A stretch of DNA of 64,000 nt from Flammulina velutipes. Its lineage: Eukaryota > Basidiomycota > Agaricomycetes > Agaricales > Physalacriaceae. Made by a program: the position numbers and the translations under genes. Shown in pieces: positions 47,283-59,926 of the stretch. Numbering within the stretch: position 1 is the first letter of the stretch; every line of letters begins with the position of its first letter. The DNA lies in assembly GCA_011800155.1 (NCBI GenBank), contig CM022369.1, positions 1,550,001 through 1,614,000 of the forward strand. The letters run 5' to 3'. The notes beneath the pieces are model-generated. The model saw nothing but the letters and a program-made list of their open reading frames with translations, had not been told where the DNA came from and did not search any database.

Positions 47283-49045
47283 TTAGAAAACAATATCCAG
47301 AAGCATGAGAGCACCGCCAGCAGCACATGCTAGAGCTGCTGCGCCTAGCATGGCGTTGAGCCCAACTGTGCCATCGGAGTCACCACCAGATCCACTGGAA
47401 CCAGTTTGTTCCGCAGAACCTGGTGCTCCGGATGTGAGAGTGACGACACCCGAACCTACGAAGGATATCAACAAACGACGAAATTTAAACATGTATCGAT
47501 GCTCACCCTCTGCAACTGGGGGATTCGTAGAATTGTCATTTGTTTCAATGTACGAGTTCTCAAGGGGCTGGTTCAAGCAGCTGATAACGGGACCAATATC
47601 AAAGTTTTGTGCGATGGCGTCCGGAAGGATATAGCCTGTCGCGACCTCTACAGACTGCTGGTAGAGATCGTGCTGCAGCGCAATGAACCCTGTGTCCAAC
47701 TGTGACGCGTTGCCTAGGATGAATTCCCAGGATTGGAGAACACCTTCAACTGTGAATGCTCCGTTCTGGATGTCGAAGTCTAGAAAAAAAGTGAGCATTC
47801 TTTCATCTCGTTGCCTATCTTCACCAACCGTGGGTATCGAAGGTCTGCGTAGCGCTGATGCGGGTCCACATGACGGAGTACATGCCCATGGCCGTAGCTA
47901 TCGCACGAACGCGGTCACTACAGGCATTCTTTAGACAAAAACCTGAAGACAATAGATTCCGCCTTACTCAATATCGCCGTAAGGTGGGCGGAACATGTTG
48001 GGGGTGACACCAAGAGTTTCTTGGATAACTTTCCTGGTCCAACCAAACTCGGCAATGATCTGGTCGTTTGTCAAGGTAGTCAAGGCAGGATGAGCCCAAG
48101 TGTGTGCGGCAATTTGATGGTCTCTCATGTACTCGTAGCGGAGGGTGTTCGGGTAAGACAACACACGGGAGCCGACGACGAAGAAGGTTGATTGGACTTC
48201 CTTGGATTCGAGGTAGTCCAACAACGCAGGCGTGTATGGCGCGGGGCCGTCGTCTTTTCAAAGAAGCTAAGTATTGATGATAAGGTGTCTTGCGGTTTCA
48301 CTGACCGAAAGTCAATCCCCATGAATTCTTAGTCGGGCAAGTCGTGATATCGGTGTCACGGGTACATCCGCCACATGTCCACCAGCAGTTGGAGGTGTTG
48401 GTAGCAGCCTGTGGATTCGCAGCACATCCACCTGGAATGTCTTAAGTTTCAGCAGTGTGATAGAAGTACACACAGCGTACCAGCAACGTTGGGAGTGATA
48501 TTGGGGATTTCAATTCCAGAGTTTTTGACCTCTTCTATCCACTGCTTGACCTCGTCCGAGTCGGTGGGCGGGGTACGGTCGAGGGGAGGATAGCTACTGA
48601 TATCAATGTTGACTAACAGATGACGTTAGTGATGTTAAAATTTTTGTCGGCCCACTTCAGGCCGACGCGCTGACGACTCACGCTCAGGCAGGGGCGGGGC
48701 GTTATCGAGAGTGGGTTGAGCACCAGCGGGATAGGTAGTCGACAGAGTCGGGAATGCTGCGGTATTTGTTGTTGCACTCGCGGTGATGGAGGACAGGGGA
48801 ACGGCGGTGGACTCTGATGAAGCTAGAGAGAATGTGTAAGTCGTCGAGACTGAGGGTGGCGGGGCTGTTGCTCCTGTGCCAGTTCCGGTCGTGGTCCCCG
48901 TGCCCGTTGTTCCCGTGCCAGTGGTCGTCGGACTAGTTTCTTGACGAGCAATGCGGCGATGAGCTCCGGCATCGTCGTGAGCAGCAACAATGAATGGAAA
49001 TGCAGCCAAGACAGCAGAGAGCGACTTGAGAGTAGAAGACCTCAT
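47283..49045 (-). CDS. Chitin deacetylase (CE4), GPI-anchored
   Basis: Removes acetyl groups from wall chitin to give chitosan. Signal peptide MRSSTLKSLSAVLAAFPFIV, then a Thr/Gly-rich stalk (TSPTTTGTGTTGTGTTTGTG). The NodB domain has motif 1 LTFDDGPAPYTP (the Asp-Asp pair restored across an intron), motif 2 HTWAHPALTTL with the zinc-binding His residues, and motif 3 FRPPYGD. The C-terminal part carries GFIALQHDLY (the general-acid His motif). A Gly/Ser linker and hydrophobic end (AALACAAGGALMLLDIVF) give the GPI signal. Fits CDA-type basidiomycete enzymes. CACGTG lies 81 bp upstream. Confidence 0.93.
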
Positions 49046-49125
49046 GATGGTGGAAACTGAAAAGGGAAGACGGTTTTGTGCACAACTCAAAAGAGGGTTG
49101 ATCACCACTTGGTAACGAACAAAAC

Positions 49126-49131
49126 CACGTG
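49126..49131. promoter_or_regulatory. CACGTG palindrome upstream of chitin deacetylase gene
   Basis: Located 81 bp upstream of the start codon at 49045; it also lies before the 3' end of the NAP gene. Confidence 0.4.
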
Positions 49132-49236
49132 CGAGGCTCCATTCAAAACTTTAATCCTCGACAAATTCTACAACCGGTGGGACCAATAGATACACCAACA
49201 ACATCGAGTCCAGGTATGTACACGTTGAGATCCAAC

Positions 49237-50245
49237 CTATACTTTTTGCTTTTTGGCACGGGGCTTCTCCAGGTCGATCTCCTCAGCGTCGTCGTCCTCA
49301 TCTTCGTCAGAATCCATGTCAGAGTCCAGATCGTCATCACCGTGGCCCAGGAAGAATTCAATAGCCTCTGGGAACACTTCATTGGCAATAGCAGGCCCGA
49401 TCTGTTCAACATTAATATCATCTCTCAGTACATCAGCACAGAACTCACATCAAACGGGTCCTTCTCAAGCTCGAAAAAGTTGAAGAAACTGCCAGGCTCT
49501 GCGGGCTCGTCATCGTCTGAGTCGGTGCCGCTTTCACGGGGGTACAGCTTAGTCAACGCCTTCGCGGGGTCTTTCCAGTCAATTTTAATGGCCTGAACAC
49601 ATATAAGTCCCCCACAAACTTTAAGAGAAAGTCAGAACATACCGAAGGTTTCACATCACGCTCCCACGAAAAGTCTAGCATAGCTTCGCTAATACCGTTC
49701 TCGTCCACCTTATTTTCAGCAGAGGCAGGAGGCTCGGCATATTTGTATTCCTTCTTCAAGACACTATCATTGAAGTGAGGGTTCTCCTTGAAGTGCTGCA
49801 CAAAATGTATTAGTCTTACACGTCACAAACGCGGCAAAAACTCACAAATTCAATGGTGAAGCAGCGCGGCTCCTTGGGGTCGCGTACAAGCCACAGGTCC
49901 TCCAGGTAGCTAAGCGCTAGCTGGTCAGAGTTGTGTTGAGCATGGATGGCAACAGTAGCATTGTTCATTAATGCGACGGGCCAGAATTTTTGGATTGCCT
50001 TGACAATTTCGCGTCTTTTGGCATATACAGGCTCTAGGCGCTTATAGAGTTGGTTGTCTTGTACGAATATAAGTCCAAATACGCGGACAGAGAGGACAGA
50101 ACCTACCCATGAACAGCTCTATCCGCTGTGATTCCCTCTGGACCTCGTTTAGCTTTTTGGCATCCTCTTCACCGAGTTCAACAGCCTGCAGAGGATTCTT
50201 CTCTTCGTCGGCACCAGGTGAAGCGCGTTTTGTTCCCTTGGACAT
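49237..50245 (-). CDS. NAP/SET-family histone chaperone
   Basis: Nucleosome-assembly protein, SET-like. It starts MSKGTKRASPGADEEKNPLQ; a first helical segment (LNEVQRESQRIELFM) gives the dimerisation helix. The core follows: RLEPVYAKRREIVKAIQKFW, LSYLEDLWLVRDPKEPRCFT, HFKENPHFNDSVLKKEYKY and DWKDPAKALTKL. SFFNFFELEKDPFD precedes the acidic tail, and the end is a long Asp/Glu run (DSDEDEDDDAEEIDLE) followed by KPRAKKQKV. Four introns. Typical SET length (about 270 aa). Confidence 0.93.
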
Positions 50246-50413
50246 GATGGCGAAGAGTGAGAGGTTTGAAAGGAAACGTGATGTGGGAAATTTTCTGATC
50301 GGTCCGGTGCGGTGATTGACCAATAAAAATGTTGGGTCCTTATCCGTACAACCAGCCATACTATAGGGTGTATATATACCGACTAGAATGATGTGTGTAG
50401 TCGAGTATCGAAC

Positions 50414-53121
50414 TCAGTCAACGCGCTTCTTCATAGTACTCAGCGGTATGTCCCCATCGTCTAACTTACTAGCGTGTCGAATTCTCCCACCGTTCAGCCA
50501 TCTCGTAGTCTTCTCGAGGGCCGCTTTGAGATCTTTTCCACCCCCAATTCCCATTCCGTGACGCCCAGAGCGGAAGCCTGGTCCGTTATAGTATATAACG
50601 TCCGTGGGAGGTAGAAGCTTTGGCCACGCCACAAAGTCAATTCCGTTGATAATCATGAACGTGACAGCGATAGACAAAAGAGAAAACCAGAGGAGAAAGT
50701 AGTACAGCAGGGAGTACTCTGTGTCAACGTGAGCAAGTCTTCGACGGGAGTGGTTGAGTACTCACCAGATGTCCGCGGTAGTGTCAGTCCCGCGCATATC
50801 ATGAACAATGAAAAGAACGCAATAAGTGGCATCTGTGAAGCGGATTAGATCATGCTACGAGTGACAATTCACTTCCCAACTCACGGAGCGAGTGACAAGG
50901 GGACGATTATCTGTGATGAGGAACAGAGACGAAGCAGGTCCTCTGCGGGGGACCCAAGCGCCAGTGAAGAGGTCGTAGGCGTCCTGAAGATATTAGTAAA
51001 GCGAAGTAGTACTTGGGACAGTGTAAACGTACTTGTCTCGTTCCATCAAGGTAGTTGTTTCTAATGTAGCGTATGATTGATTTGATACCATCGTCCAGTG
51101 CGCCCTTCCTTGTGCGCTCGTTGGTGCGAGTAAAATCAGACTTCAGCGCAGCGGAGCCTGCATAAGCCATCGAAATAGCGTCGGCGTGATCCGCCCACAC
51201 TAGTCCAAGGTTACTCAACTATGTTCCTGCGATCAATATGAACGGCTTACTTTCACGGAAATCGCTGCTAAGTTTCGGGAAATCGTCGATGGACGCGCCG
51301 GGAGTGAGAACGCCCAGAGTCTCCAATTGTTGATTCAACACCCACTTGGCCATAGCTGCCTGCGCAACATTTGTGCGATCAAGATTGTCCATGCAATTCG
51401 TTCGGACTGCCCCGGTCTGTACTTTTGTAGGTTCTTGATCGCCAGCATTCAGGTGGAAATAACTAACGACAATGTTAGGGTTCGATAGGGATGATATTGA
51501 ATAAGATGTGTTACCCGTAACGCTCCAAGTCGTCTTTAACAGAGTCAATTAATACGCTGATACGGTTCCAGCGCATATTCTTGCACTCGTTGTGAAAATC
51601 GAAGTACTGGTAGCGGACTTTCGGTAGATTGAGCTGAGAGAGCGCCCTTGAGCGTTTTCGGGAGTATCGGGGATATATTTGCACACCTCTGCGACATTTC
51701 GTTCGTAAGCCTCCTTGACCGGCTGCTCGTGTCCTTTGTGGTTGACTAAGTTGACGAGTATCTGGGCACCGTACAATGAAACTTGTTCTAGAAGATGCAG
51801 TTTGGTGGCATGGATCTAGATAACCCATGAAATGACTAGAAGGATAACGATGTAATGGACGCACCGCATCTTTGGTATCCATGATTTGTAAATCTGGTTT
51901 GTAGCGCACGGTGTTGACTTCTGCCCAACAGAGGGGAATGCTTCCGCGAATTTGCACAAAACTCAGCCTGGAAGCAAACTCGTCTCCAGCGAGAGGAATA
52001 GAGGCGTTGGGAGTTTCCACGAAAAGTAACTGTTCTGTCTCGTTGAAATTTGCTACGTGGCCTTCACTGTCAACTCCACGTCGAAAGTACCGTGTACCCG
52101 CGCGGAATCGCGACCTCCGACTGATGAGGGCAAAATGCATGTGTCGTCCTTGTATGAATGCAGGTCTTACGTCGAAGGCTGAAAACAGGTGAGGATACGT
52201 GGGGATACCGCTGATCGTTACGCACTGCCGTAGATTATGGGCAAAATATAGGCACCGAGCTGTTAGAGAAGGGTTATAAACGAAAAGACACCAGGAAAGG
52301 CATGACGCTTACATCCTGTTTCTCGTTGTTCTCTATCAGCCTATTCTGCAAAAATCTGGGTAGGACGTAAGGACAAGTACATGAGACGCGATGTTGTGAA
52401 TGACCTATTCCAGAAGAAACGATCATCTGCCTGCAAACTGATGAGACTAGGAGGTAGTAATTTATCTTAAACACGTACAGTTTGCCAAAACGGCTTGTGT
52501 TCATCTTCCACACGTGTCTCCCATTGCGCCTGAAGGCGGCGTGTCAAATCCCAACCATAGCTGAACAAGAATGTGCCGCTGGCGAGATGAGACTTGAGAA
52601 GGGCAAGCAGGTGTCCTTCAACGGGATGAGGAGGGTGGTGTATAGATATGTTGGGGTTCAAGGGGAGTACGTCAAATTCTGAGGCCTTGTAGATGTCGTG
52701 GCCAGCTATGCGGCCCCGCGATTCTCGTCCAGTTATGGTCACCACGTACTCTGCTAGAACAAAGGAATATCAAAAAACGAAATCGAGCCGAGAATTGACA
52801 TACACATGGAGAGCGAGATGATACCCAGTATCCCATAGACTGGCTTAGGCGAACGTCTGGCGTTCGCCGGCGTAGATGTATTGAGGGCTGTGGCTATCAG
52901 CGGACAGCTTATACTCGTGTGTGCAGTATACTCACGATGCAAAGTGATTAAACCAGAAGAGCGGTCTATAGTCAAGGACTGTGCGCTTGCAGACTCGCCG
53001 ATAGGTACGAACGTGTACGCATCGTTGGCTTCGTAATAGCTAACATAGTGCAATGTTAAAGAGTGGAACTGGCATATAGATAATGCACAAACAGTTGGAA
53101 ACGCTGATATAGAGGTTTCAT
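50414..53121 (-). CDS. SAC1: SAC1-like phosphoinositide phosphatase
   Basis: ER/Golgi phosphatase that hydrolyses PtdIns4P. It starts MKPLYQRFQL-YYEANDAYTF, using a donor at GTTTGT. The SAC domain carries ALNTSTPANARRSPKPVYGI, FSYGWDLTRRLQAQWETRVE, the VRPAFIQGRHMHFALISRRS / RFRAGTRYFRRGVDSEGHVA block, FVQIRGSIPLCWAEV and DFHNECKNMRWNR. The catalytic CX5R is in RTNCMDNLDRTNV. Two C-terminal membrane spans (ALIAFFSLFMICAGLTL-type and FLLWFSLLSIAVTFMII) precede the end KKRVD, as in Sac1. About 13 introns. An upstream in-frame ATG at 53221 was not used because the domain's start fits 53121 and an intron would have to skip it. Confidence 0.92.
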
Positions 53122-53219
53122 GGTGGTAAGAGGCAAGCCGATAGTCAGTAGCCCCTTTAAACTTCGAACCCAACGCGTTGTTGCCTGTTTGGGCCAACGC
53201 CTTTTCGTGGTCGGCTACC
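53122..53219. promoter_or_regulatory. Divergent promoter, SAC1 / U2A'
   Basis: 98 bp separate the two divergent start codons (53121 minus, 53220 plus). Confidence 0.5.
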
Positions 53220-54115
53220 ATGAAGCTCACTCCAGAGCTGCTTGCTCAAACATCCTCTGCTCTCAATCCTTGCAAGGAGCGCCAACTAGACCTTAGAGGT
53301 GCGTTATTTACCTCGACTTCATCTGGATCTGCCCTCAACCGCGAGGAATAGGCTACAAAATACCTGTCATTGAAAATCTCGGTATAACGCGAGTACGTTC
53401 TTCGACTCCACGTCTTCGCCTTTTTCTAAGCAAGATAACAGGACCAACACGATGCCATTGACATGACCGATAATTCTGTGGTTACTTTGGGCAATTTCCC
53501 CCTTCTAAAACGACTACATACCCTCTTGATGGCCAACAACCGAATATCAACCATATCACCTTCCATCCACCTGTCTGTCCCCCATCTAACCACTCTTGTC
53601 CTTACGAACAACAACTTGGTGGAACTTGGTGATCTTGAACCTCTCAAGGAACTCAGGCAGCTCCAATACCTGTCGCTGTTGGGCAACCCCGTTCGCGAAA
53701 AAAAATGGTATCGCGAATGGCTTGCTTTCAGATTACCAGCACTGAGAGTTTTGGATTTTCAGAGACTTCGAGACAAGGTAAGCCCCGATCCAGATTATCA
53801 TGTTTCCTTCGTTGACCATAATTCTAGGAAAGACAGGCTGGAAAATCGCTTTTTCTAACGGCTGACAAGCTTCCAACTGCCTTGGCCACTACTATCTCCA
53901 CAACTGTATCGACGCAGGCTACGAAAGCCGCCCTGTTAGCAGACGAGCCGCGCGGTGCAGCATCGACATTGAAAGCAGGACGGTTCATGTCCAAAGAGGA
54001 GGCGGAGAGGGTCAAAACCGCCATCGCAAAGGCTACAAGTGTAGATGAAATTCGCAAATTGGAGCGGAGTCTGAGAGAAGGGTACCTGCCGGAAATGGAG
54101 TCAGTGGGAGCATAG
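53220..54115 (+). CDS. LEA1: U2 snRNP protein A' (LEA1-like)
   Basis: Leucine-rich-repeat protein of the U2 snRNP that binds U2 snRNA with U2B''. It starts MKLTPELLAQTSSALNPCKE, and the early exons give RQLDLRGYKIPVIENLG, the usual U2A' opening. LRRs follow (NFPLLKRLHTLLMANNRIST, HLTTLVLTNNNLVELGDL, LRQLQYLSLLGNPV), then the LRRCT cap LPALRVLDFQRLRDKERQA and a helical tail (SKEEAERVKTAIAKATSVDE) ending MESVGA. Four introns. It is convergent with the TMEM205-like gene, 67 bp between stops. Confidence 0.93.
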
Positions 54116-54182
54116 TTTTGACCACATTGTGTGTATTTTATGTATAGTCTACCTCGCCAATTCCTGGGACGATACTGTTCTG

Positions 54183-54998
54183 TTACACTGCAAGACCATT
54201 CGTTCCAACCCACAAACCATGGAAGCTAAGAGCAATAACTGCCCACATGTTCGCCAGTGAACTAACACCGTGGAGGGCACCAAATTGCTTGTTAAGCGCT
54301 TTCATCTCATCGGACACCTAGGCAACGTTATGTGGTAAAAAGACAATGCGATGCTAGGACTTACCCCATCTTCATTGTAAGCCTTGCCTTCTGATTTCTC
54401 CAGTCTCTGCCGTTGGAACATCGTTCTGACGTTGCTATTATTGTGCAGTTCAAATGAATAGAATGACACTCACTTGCTAGTCATGGGTCCGATAACGAAG
54501 TAATTCGCGGCCTGAGCTAGCGAGACCGAGGCAAGGGCGTATGCTTGCGCAACGTCCGAAACAAGAGGGTTTGTCGCATATTCTACGACATTTGGGTGCG
54601 AGATGGTCCAGAGCACCAAGAGTGTCGAAGAAAGAACTATCGAGTTGACGAAATAGACTGGGAAGGTCTTGTGCTGGAGAGCTCCGAACTGATGACGGGC
54701 TGAAGATAGTTGTGTGAATACTACGTCGTGTAGGACAAAGAAATTTAGCTACGCAATGTCCTATAAGCGATCACCCCTGGCAGCAGCTTGAGGTCAGCAC
54801 TTGGACTTGTGATTTCGAGGAGTCTGACATGCCTCCAAAGAAGGAAACCCACACAGCTGGTGGATGTGAGTAATCGTTAGGCGCATACTCAAGATACGCA
54901 CACATTCCGTACAAGAACGCAAAGCTAGTAACATAGAGCCCGTCAAGAGAAAAGATTCTGGTGAAAGTTGCTAGAGTCAGAACTTCAACTTCTGCCAT
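54183..54998 (-). CDS. TMEM205/DUF4149-like membrane protein
   Basis: Small multi-span membrane protein. It starts MAEVEVLTLATFTRIFSLDG, first span GLYVTSFAFLYGM-SVWVSFFGG (joined at YGM/S by an intron with donor GTGCGT). The conserved segment HQFGALQHKTFPVYFVNSIV follows, then LLVLWTISHP, AQAANYFVIGPMTSN with MFQRQRLEKSEG, and HGVSSLANMWAVIALSFHGL near the end GTNGLAV at 54183. These are the hallmark stretches of the DUF4149/TMEM205 family, whose biochemical role is unclear. Five introns. Confidence 0.85.
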
Positions 54999-55178
54999 AT
55001 CACTGAGTACGATAATGCAAGCGGTAAAGAGACCTGCGCGTGAGAACGTTGTAATACGTTTTTATACTCTTCGTTCGGCTTCCGGCCGCAAGACGGTAGA
55101 ATGGCCTAGACAGAACTGTAGTATACATGGAGTTAGTAAAGACACTACTTACACCGTAGGTTTACATTTCAATTTCCT

Positions 55179-57450
55179 TTACAATCGAGTCTCCAGGCCA
55201 CCAAAGACGATCAACTTCGTGTTCATGTACTCGTCAATCCCGTGAGGGCCACCCTCTCTACCGAGACCACTTTCTTTGACGCCGCCAAAGGGAATGACAG
55301 CTTGGCTGATCAAACCGGTGTTGGCGCCAACCATACCGACTTGCAGTTTTTCGGCGACCCGCCAGACGCGCCCAACATCGCGAGAGAAGAAATATCCAGC
55401 CAATCCAACATCGGTATCGTTCGCGAGATCAATGACTTCCGCCTCAGTCGAAAACTGAGACAACGCAGCCAGCGGTCCAAATGTTTCCTCTTGGTTCAAC
55501 ATAGCTTCGAGAGGGACGTCTGCAAGCACAGTGGGTTCGAAAAACGACGTTCCCTCGCGATGCTTTCCTCCGATAAGAATTTGGGCGCCCAAGGATACTG
55601 CATTGTCGACGTGTTTCTTTACCTTCTCCGCAGCGCGAATGTGTATCAATGGTCCGTGTGTTCTGAAGAGTAATCAGCAACTCAACGTACTGAGAAACTA
55701 GATGAACTTACGTTGCGGCATCTAGGCCATTGCCGATTTTGAAAGCTGAAACTTTCTCTGTCAACCTAGCAGCGAACTCTGCATAGACGCCAGATTGCAC
55801 GTATATTCTGTTGGCACAAACACAAGTTTGGCCGCTTCCGCGGAACTTGCATAAGAGAGCAGCTAGAGGAGAATGAAGCGGAATGAGAACGTTGAATTCA
55901 GTTCCTTACCTTGAACAGCTTCATCTATATCAGCGTCATCGAATACAATGAATGGGGCGTTTCCTCCGGCCTCCAAAGATACCCTTCAACAAGATTAGGA
56001 CAGCATGATTCAGAGGGAACACCGTACTTCTTCAATGTTGACGCAGCCATCCCGTAAAGCAGCTTCGCCACAGGGGTGGAACCGGTAAAAGAGACCTTCT
56101 TGATGATCTTGTTCTCGCACATCTCACGTCCGACATCCTGTACGTTCTTCATGGTCGTGACAACATTTACTACGCCATCTGGAACGCCCGCTCGCCTGCA
56201 AAGCTGCTGCAAGTCAACAAATGAACGAAATTACTATCAAAGCAAGGCTTACCTCCGCGATGGCCAAGGCTGAAAACGGTGTTTCTGCAGGAGGTTTGAT
56301 GACGGCAGTACAGCCAGCAGCGAGTGCAGGACCTAGTTTGCGCGTGATCATGGCGGAGGGGAAGTTCCAGGGTGTCATGATAGAGCTAGTTCTTGTTAGT
56401 TTTGACGTCGATGCGATTTCCAGATGACTTACACAACACCTAACGTGATCGTTAGATACGATGAGGTGGATATCGAATGGAATGACCTTACCTATAGGCT
56501 GCTTGATGACAATGTTCCGAACGTTAGAAGAAGTGGCGGGTATTTGCTCTGTAGTACGGATGAAATTATGATTGATATATTTCGACGAAGGCGTTACTGA
56601 CCTCCGTATGTTCGAACTGCTTCTTCGGCTGCGTGTTCATTCAGTTAAATATCCGATCAACGGAGCGGTGATGATCGTACCAAACCACTGTGAATCTTCG
56701 TTCAGAAAGAGAAAATAAAATAGGAGGGGACACAAACTTCGATAAATGATGCACTGTAGGTGTTTTCGCCCTTGCGATTGTTAAAGCTAGAAAATCATAA
56801 AGTTTGGATTATGATGTTGTACTCACCTTGGCCTCTGCCAAAGTTTTTCCATTCTCTAGGGTCTGCGGGGGATTTAGATGACGGATGAAGCTCGGTCTCG
56901 ACACTTACAATGAGCCTGGCCAAATCGTCGTGGTGCTCTTGCATCAACCCATAGAGCTTCAGGAGAATGTCGTGGCGATGCTAGTAGACGTGTTACAATA
57001 GGTTACAATGATGAGGGATTGAAAAGAAATGTTGGTTACTTTCGGAGACGTTACGCTCCAAGAAGCAAACGCTTTGCTAGCTGCTTGGATAGCTTCCTTC
57101 GTCTCTGCAAGGCCCATTTCCGGGATCGTTCCCAACTTTTCAAGAGTGGCAGGATCTGGGCAACATGATAACACAATCTGAGTTCTTGAATTCATGACTT
57201 ACTTAAAACCTCGATGACACCTCCCTGTTTCGCATCGATCCATTTTCCATTGACTAGTCCTTGGAACTTGATCAAGGAGGGATCCTTCAGTCCAAACTAC
57301 GCGCATGTTAGGTAGTCGCTATGTCGTGTTATATCAACGGACTACTGAAGCCTGTGAGCTGGCCATTCTTTTCCAATACGAGTTAGCCGGAATGTGGCGG
57401 GAGAAACTGAGTGCGTGTAGAGTTCGTGAAGCTGTTGCAAATGAGTGCAT
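55179..57450 (-). CDS. Succinate-semialdehyde-type aldehyde dehydrogenase, mitochondrial
   Basis: NAD(P)-dependent aldehyde dehydrogenase, closest in look to succinate-semialdehyde dehydrogenase of the GABA shunt. A first exon gives a presequence ([22 protein letters not shown]-type, Ser/Arg/Ala-rich, no acidic residues), then [19 protein letters not shown]. Motifs: [71 protein letters not shown] (catalytic Glu), [14 protein letters not shown] (catalytic Cys), [17 protein letters not shown], and [14 protein letters not shown] at the end. About ten introns. Start chosen at 57450 for the presequence; the donor could be GTAGTC or GTCCGT, both phase 0. Confidence 0.88.
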
Positions 57451-57605
57451 AAGAATGGTCCAAAGGCAGAAAGATAGTGCGATCTAAAGCTTTGCCGTGT
57501 TACTAATACAGTACCGGCAAATCAACAACTTATTTCCTCCATTTGTAAGGAAATCGATTTTTCATCATCCATTCATGCTCGCATTCATCTCTATTTATCA
57601 TCCAT

Positions 57606-59926
57606 TCATGTAGTCCTTTCATCTGGGGGAAGTTTCTCATCTACAGAGCCTTCCTCGATGTCTTTAGCCTCTGCTGCTTGGATCTGTTTGACCTCTCTGT
57701 CAGCAAGCACCTTGATACCCACAATGATAATCAAGCCAGCTATGACAAAACCAAAGGTGGCAGGAAAACCACGTCGAAACCTGCAAAAAACATAGAATCC
57801 GATGACGCCTGAATCCATGGATACCACTCACGTTGGGGCCCTAGCGTAAATGTTAGCATCTTCTGAGAGTTGAACACTGAACAACACTCACATCGTTTGA
57901 GGGAAAATTACGATAGGCAGCCACGCAGAAACAGAATATTGTATACCGTTCATAGAGGAAATTGTTAGCGCTCGCAATTCGTTGTCCCCCGCCATGATTT
58001 CATTCGCCCAAGTGTAGAAAACGGCAGTCATGAGTTGAACGCCCTGGCAATGATCAGGTATAAATGCATCATCGTAGTTATGGGTCCTTACAGTGGTACA
58101 GAAGGCGAACAGTTTGAGTTTTTGAGACTCCGGCCAAACAGCGAGGATACCTGTGGGGAGAAGACCGAAGAACTGGGTGGAATGAGGCGTAGTCACGATT
58201 TATGGGCGATTTACTCACAAGCGGACCGAATACGAAGGCAAACCTAGATCCTGAGAGATCGCTCCCAAAGCCCCACATGAATATACAAAAGGCAGAAAGA
58301 AGCCGAGAACATGAAGGAATAACATTTCGATCCGACACAGAATAACCAGCAGACTCTGTATGCAAGAGTGAGTGATCCGTGAGGCGACGTAGGCGGAAGT
58401 TGTACTTAGCCAAATGCCAAAGAAGTCACCGGCTTGACAAGACGTCCCGTATACCACATATCCAAGAACGAATGCGTACCATTCTGAATCATGGCATCAG
58501 AATTATGAGGCTATGAGAAAGAACAACATGCGTACTCCATGATGAAAGCATGCGCTTCACCAAAGCGAAATCGATGTTCTTCTCTCCAGGTTGGGACTAA
58601 TCAAACAAAAATCGTCAATTTAGTCGAAGGTAAAAAAACAATTGTCTCTTACTCGGCCGAGGGATATGGCTCTGTCAAGGGCAAATTTCCTTTCTTCTTC
58701 CGTAAGATAAAAGGCTCGTGTGTTGGAGGGTAGATCAGGAAGGATGAAAAGGACGGCCACCCCACAGGGAACCGTCATGCATCCACATACAATATAGAGC
58801 CAACTATAGACGTCAGTGGCCAATAGAGACAGTTACGTTGATTGCATACCGCCAACCCGCTACAAATAACGCTTCAGACCAATAGTCACGATGTAGGAAG
58901 CAACTTACCTATTCCGTGTGCGCCATCCAATGTCTCGTAAATGGCAGCTTGCAAGTAACCACCGAATGACGAGCCAAGCGACCCTGTTCAACGTTCAGGC
59001 ATCGGTCAATCTCTAAAAGGTTGCATTACGCACCACACAGATGAAAGATTGCCATTCGCTTAGCCATCTCATACTTGTTGTACCATGATCCCAAGAGGTC
59101 TACAATGGCGTCAACGTTTCTTCTTCAGTTCCTGGAGGAAGAGCTTACATAGTATACAAGGAAAGAACGGAGCTTCGAACATTCCAACACAAAAACGGAA
59201 TGCATACATCATGCTTGATGATTGGGCACCAGCTTGGGCGAATGTGAAGATTCCTGGATATATCATCAGCAATTAAAATAGATGTAGGACTTGGGGACGA
59301 GACGAACCCCATCCAACTTCACAGAAGCATAGGAAATAGCTTGGACGGACTCTCGTTACAATCAATGTGCCCGGGATCTAGGAGCGACGTAGTCAGACAC
59401 TACCGCGAGGAGTAGACGGATACACTAACTTGGAAGAGAGCATATGCGATAGTATAGCACGTCCCCATCTACATATCATAATTGGGATGTTAAGACAAGA
59501 GTCTCCGGCGAACGGACAGATAAAGCGCACGTAAGTGTACTCGTTCCCCAGTATGTTGAGATCTTCTTTCATCCTGCGCACTAAATGTTAACACAACGAA
59601 TAAATTAAGCAATGGGACTTGACTACACACCCAGATACATAAGCGTTAGCCAAGTTCGACGCATCAAGGTAGCGCATGAAGAAGCCCAAACACGCAACAA
59701 TGAGTATTCCAAAGTCAAGCTAGAAACAAGCATGTCAGAGGTGGGACTTATTGTCTTCCCGGCATTTCCGCCTCACCTTTCTGATAAGCTTTCGTTCAAA
59801 TGGAGTCTTTAGGTGATTATCGGAATCCCAGATGTAGGAAAGGAACTTTTCCTTGAATGTAGTCGGTTTTCTGTACTCATCCGCTGGCGAGAGGGCGGCT
59901 TGGGTAACCTTGTCGTCCGACATCAC
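57606..59926 (-). CDS. Allantoate permease-family (Dal5-like) MFS transporter
   Basis: Twelve-span major-facilitator transporter of the anion:cation symporter group; homologues take up allantoate, vitamins or other organic anions. The N terminus MSDDKVTQAALSPADEYRKP (preceded by one more Met) is cytosolic. The first span region contains RYLDASNLANAYVSGMKEDL, and LNILGNEYTYLQTCYTIAYA, GMFEAPFFPCILYVLGSWY, FHLCGSLGSSFGGYLQAAIY and GWRWLYIVCGCMTVPCG follow. The C half has MTAVFYTWANEIMAGDNELR and SMNGIQYSVSAWLPIVIFP, and the tail is acidic, ending LPPDERTT. About twelve introns. Substrate cannot be predicted. Confidence 0.87.

Noticed and set aside
53219..53222. Apparent overlap of SAC1 and U2A' start codons within CATG
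   Set aside because: The SAC1 ATG at 53221 belongs to an unlikely N-terminal extension. A clean splice from ATG 53121 gives the expected QRFQLYYEANDAY opening, so the genes are 98 bp apart.
18641..54115. SR-like protein, SRPK and U2A' as a splicing gene cluster
   Set aside because: They lie 21 and 9 kb apart with unrelated genes between them; three common housekeeping genes in 64 kb are expected by chance.
57563..57611. Direct repeat ATCATCCATTCATG twice
   Set aside because: Two 14-bp copies about 35 bp apart in a low-complexity TC-rich 3' flank; no mobile-element ends or target-site pattern.
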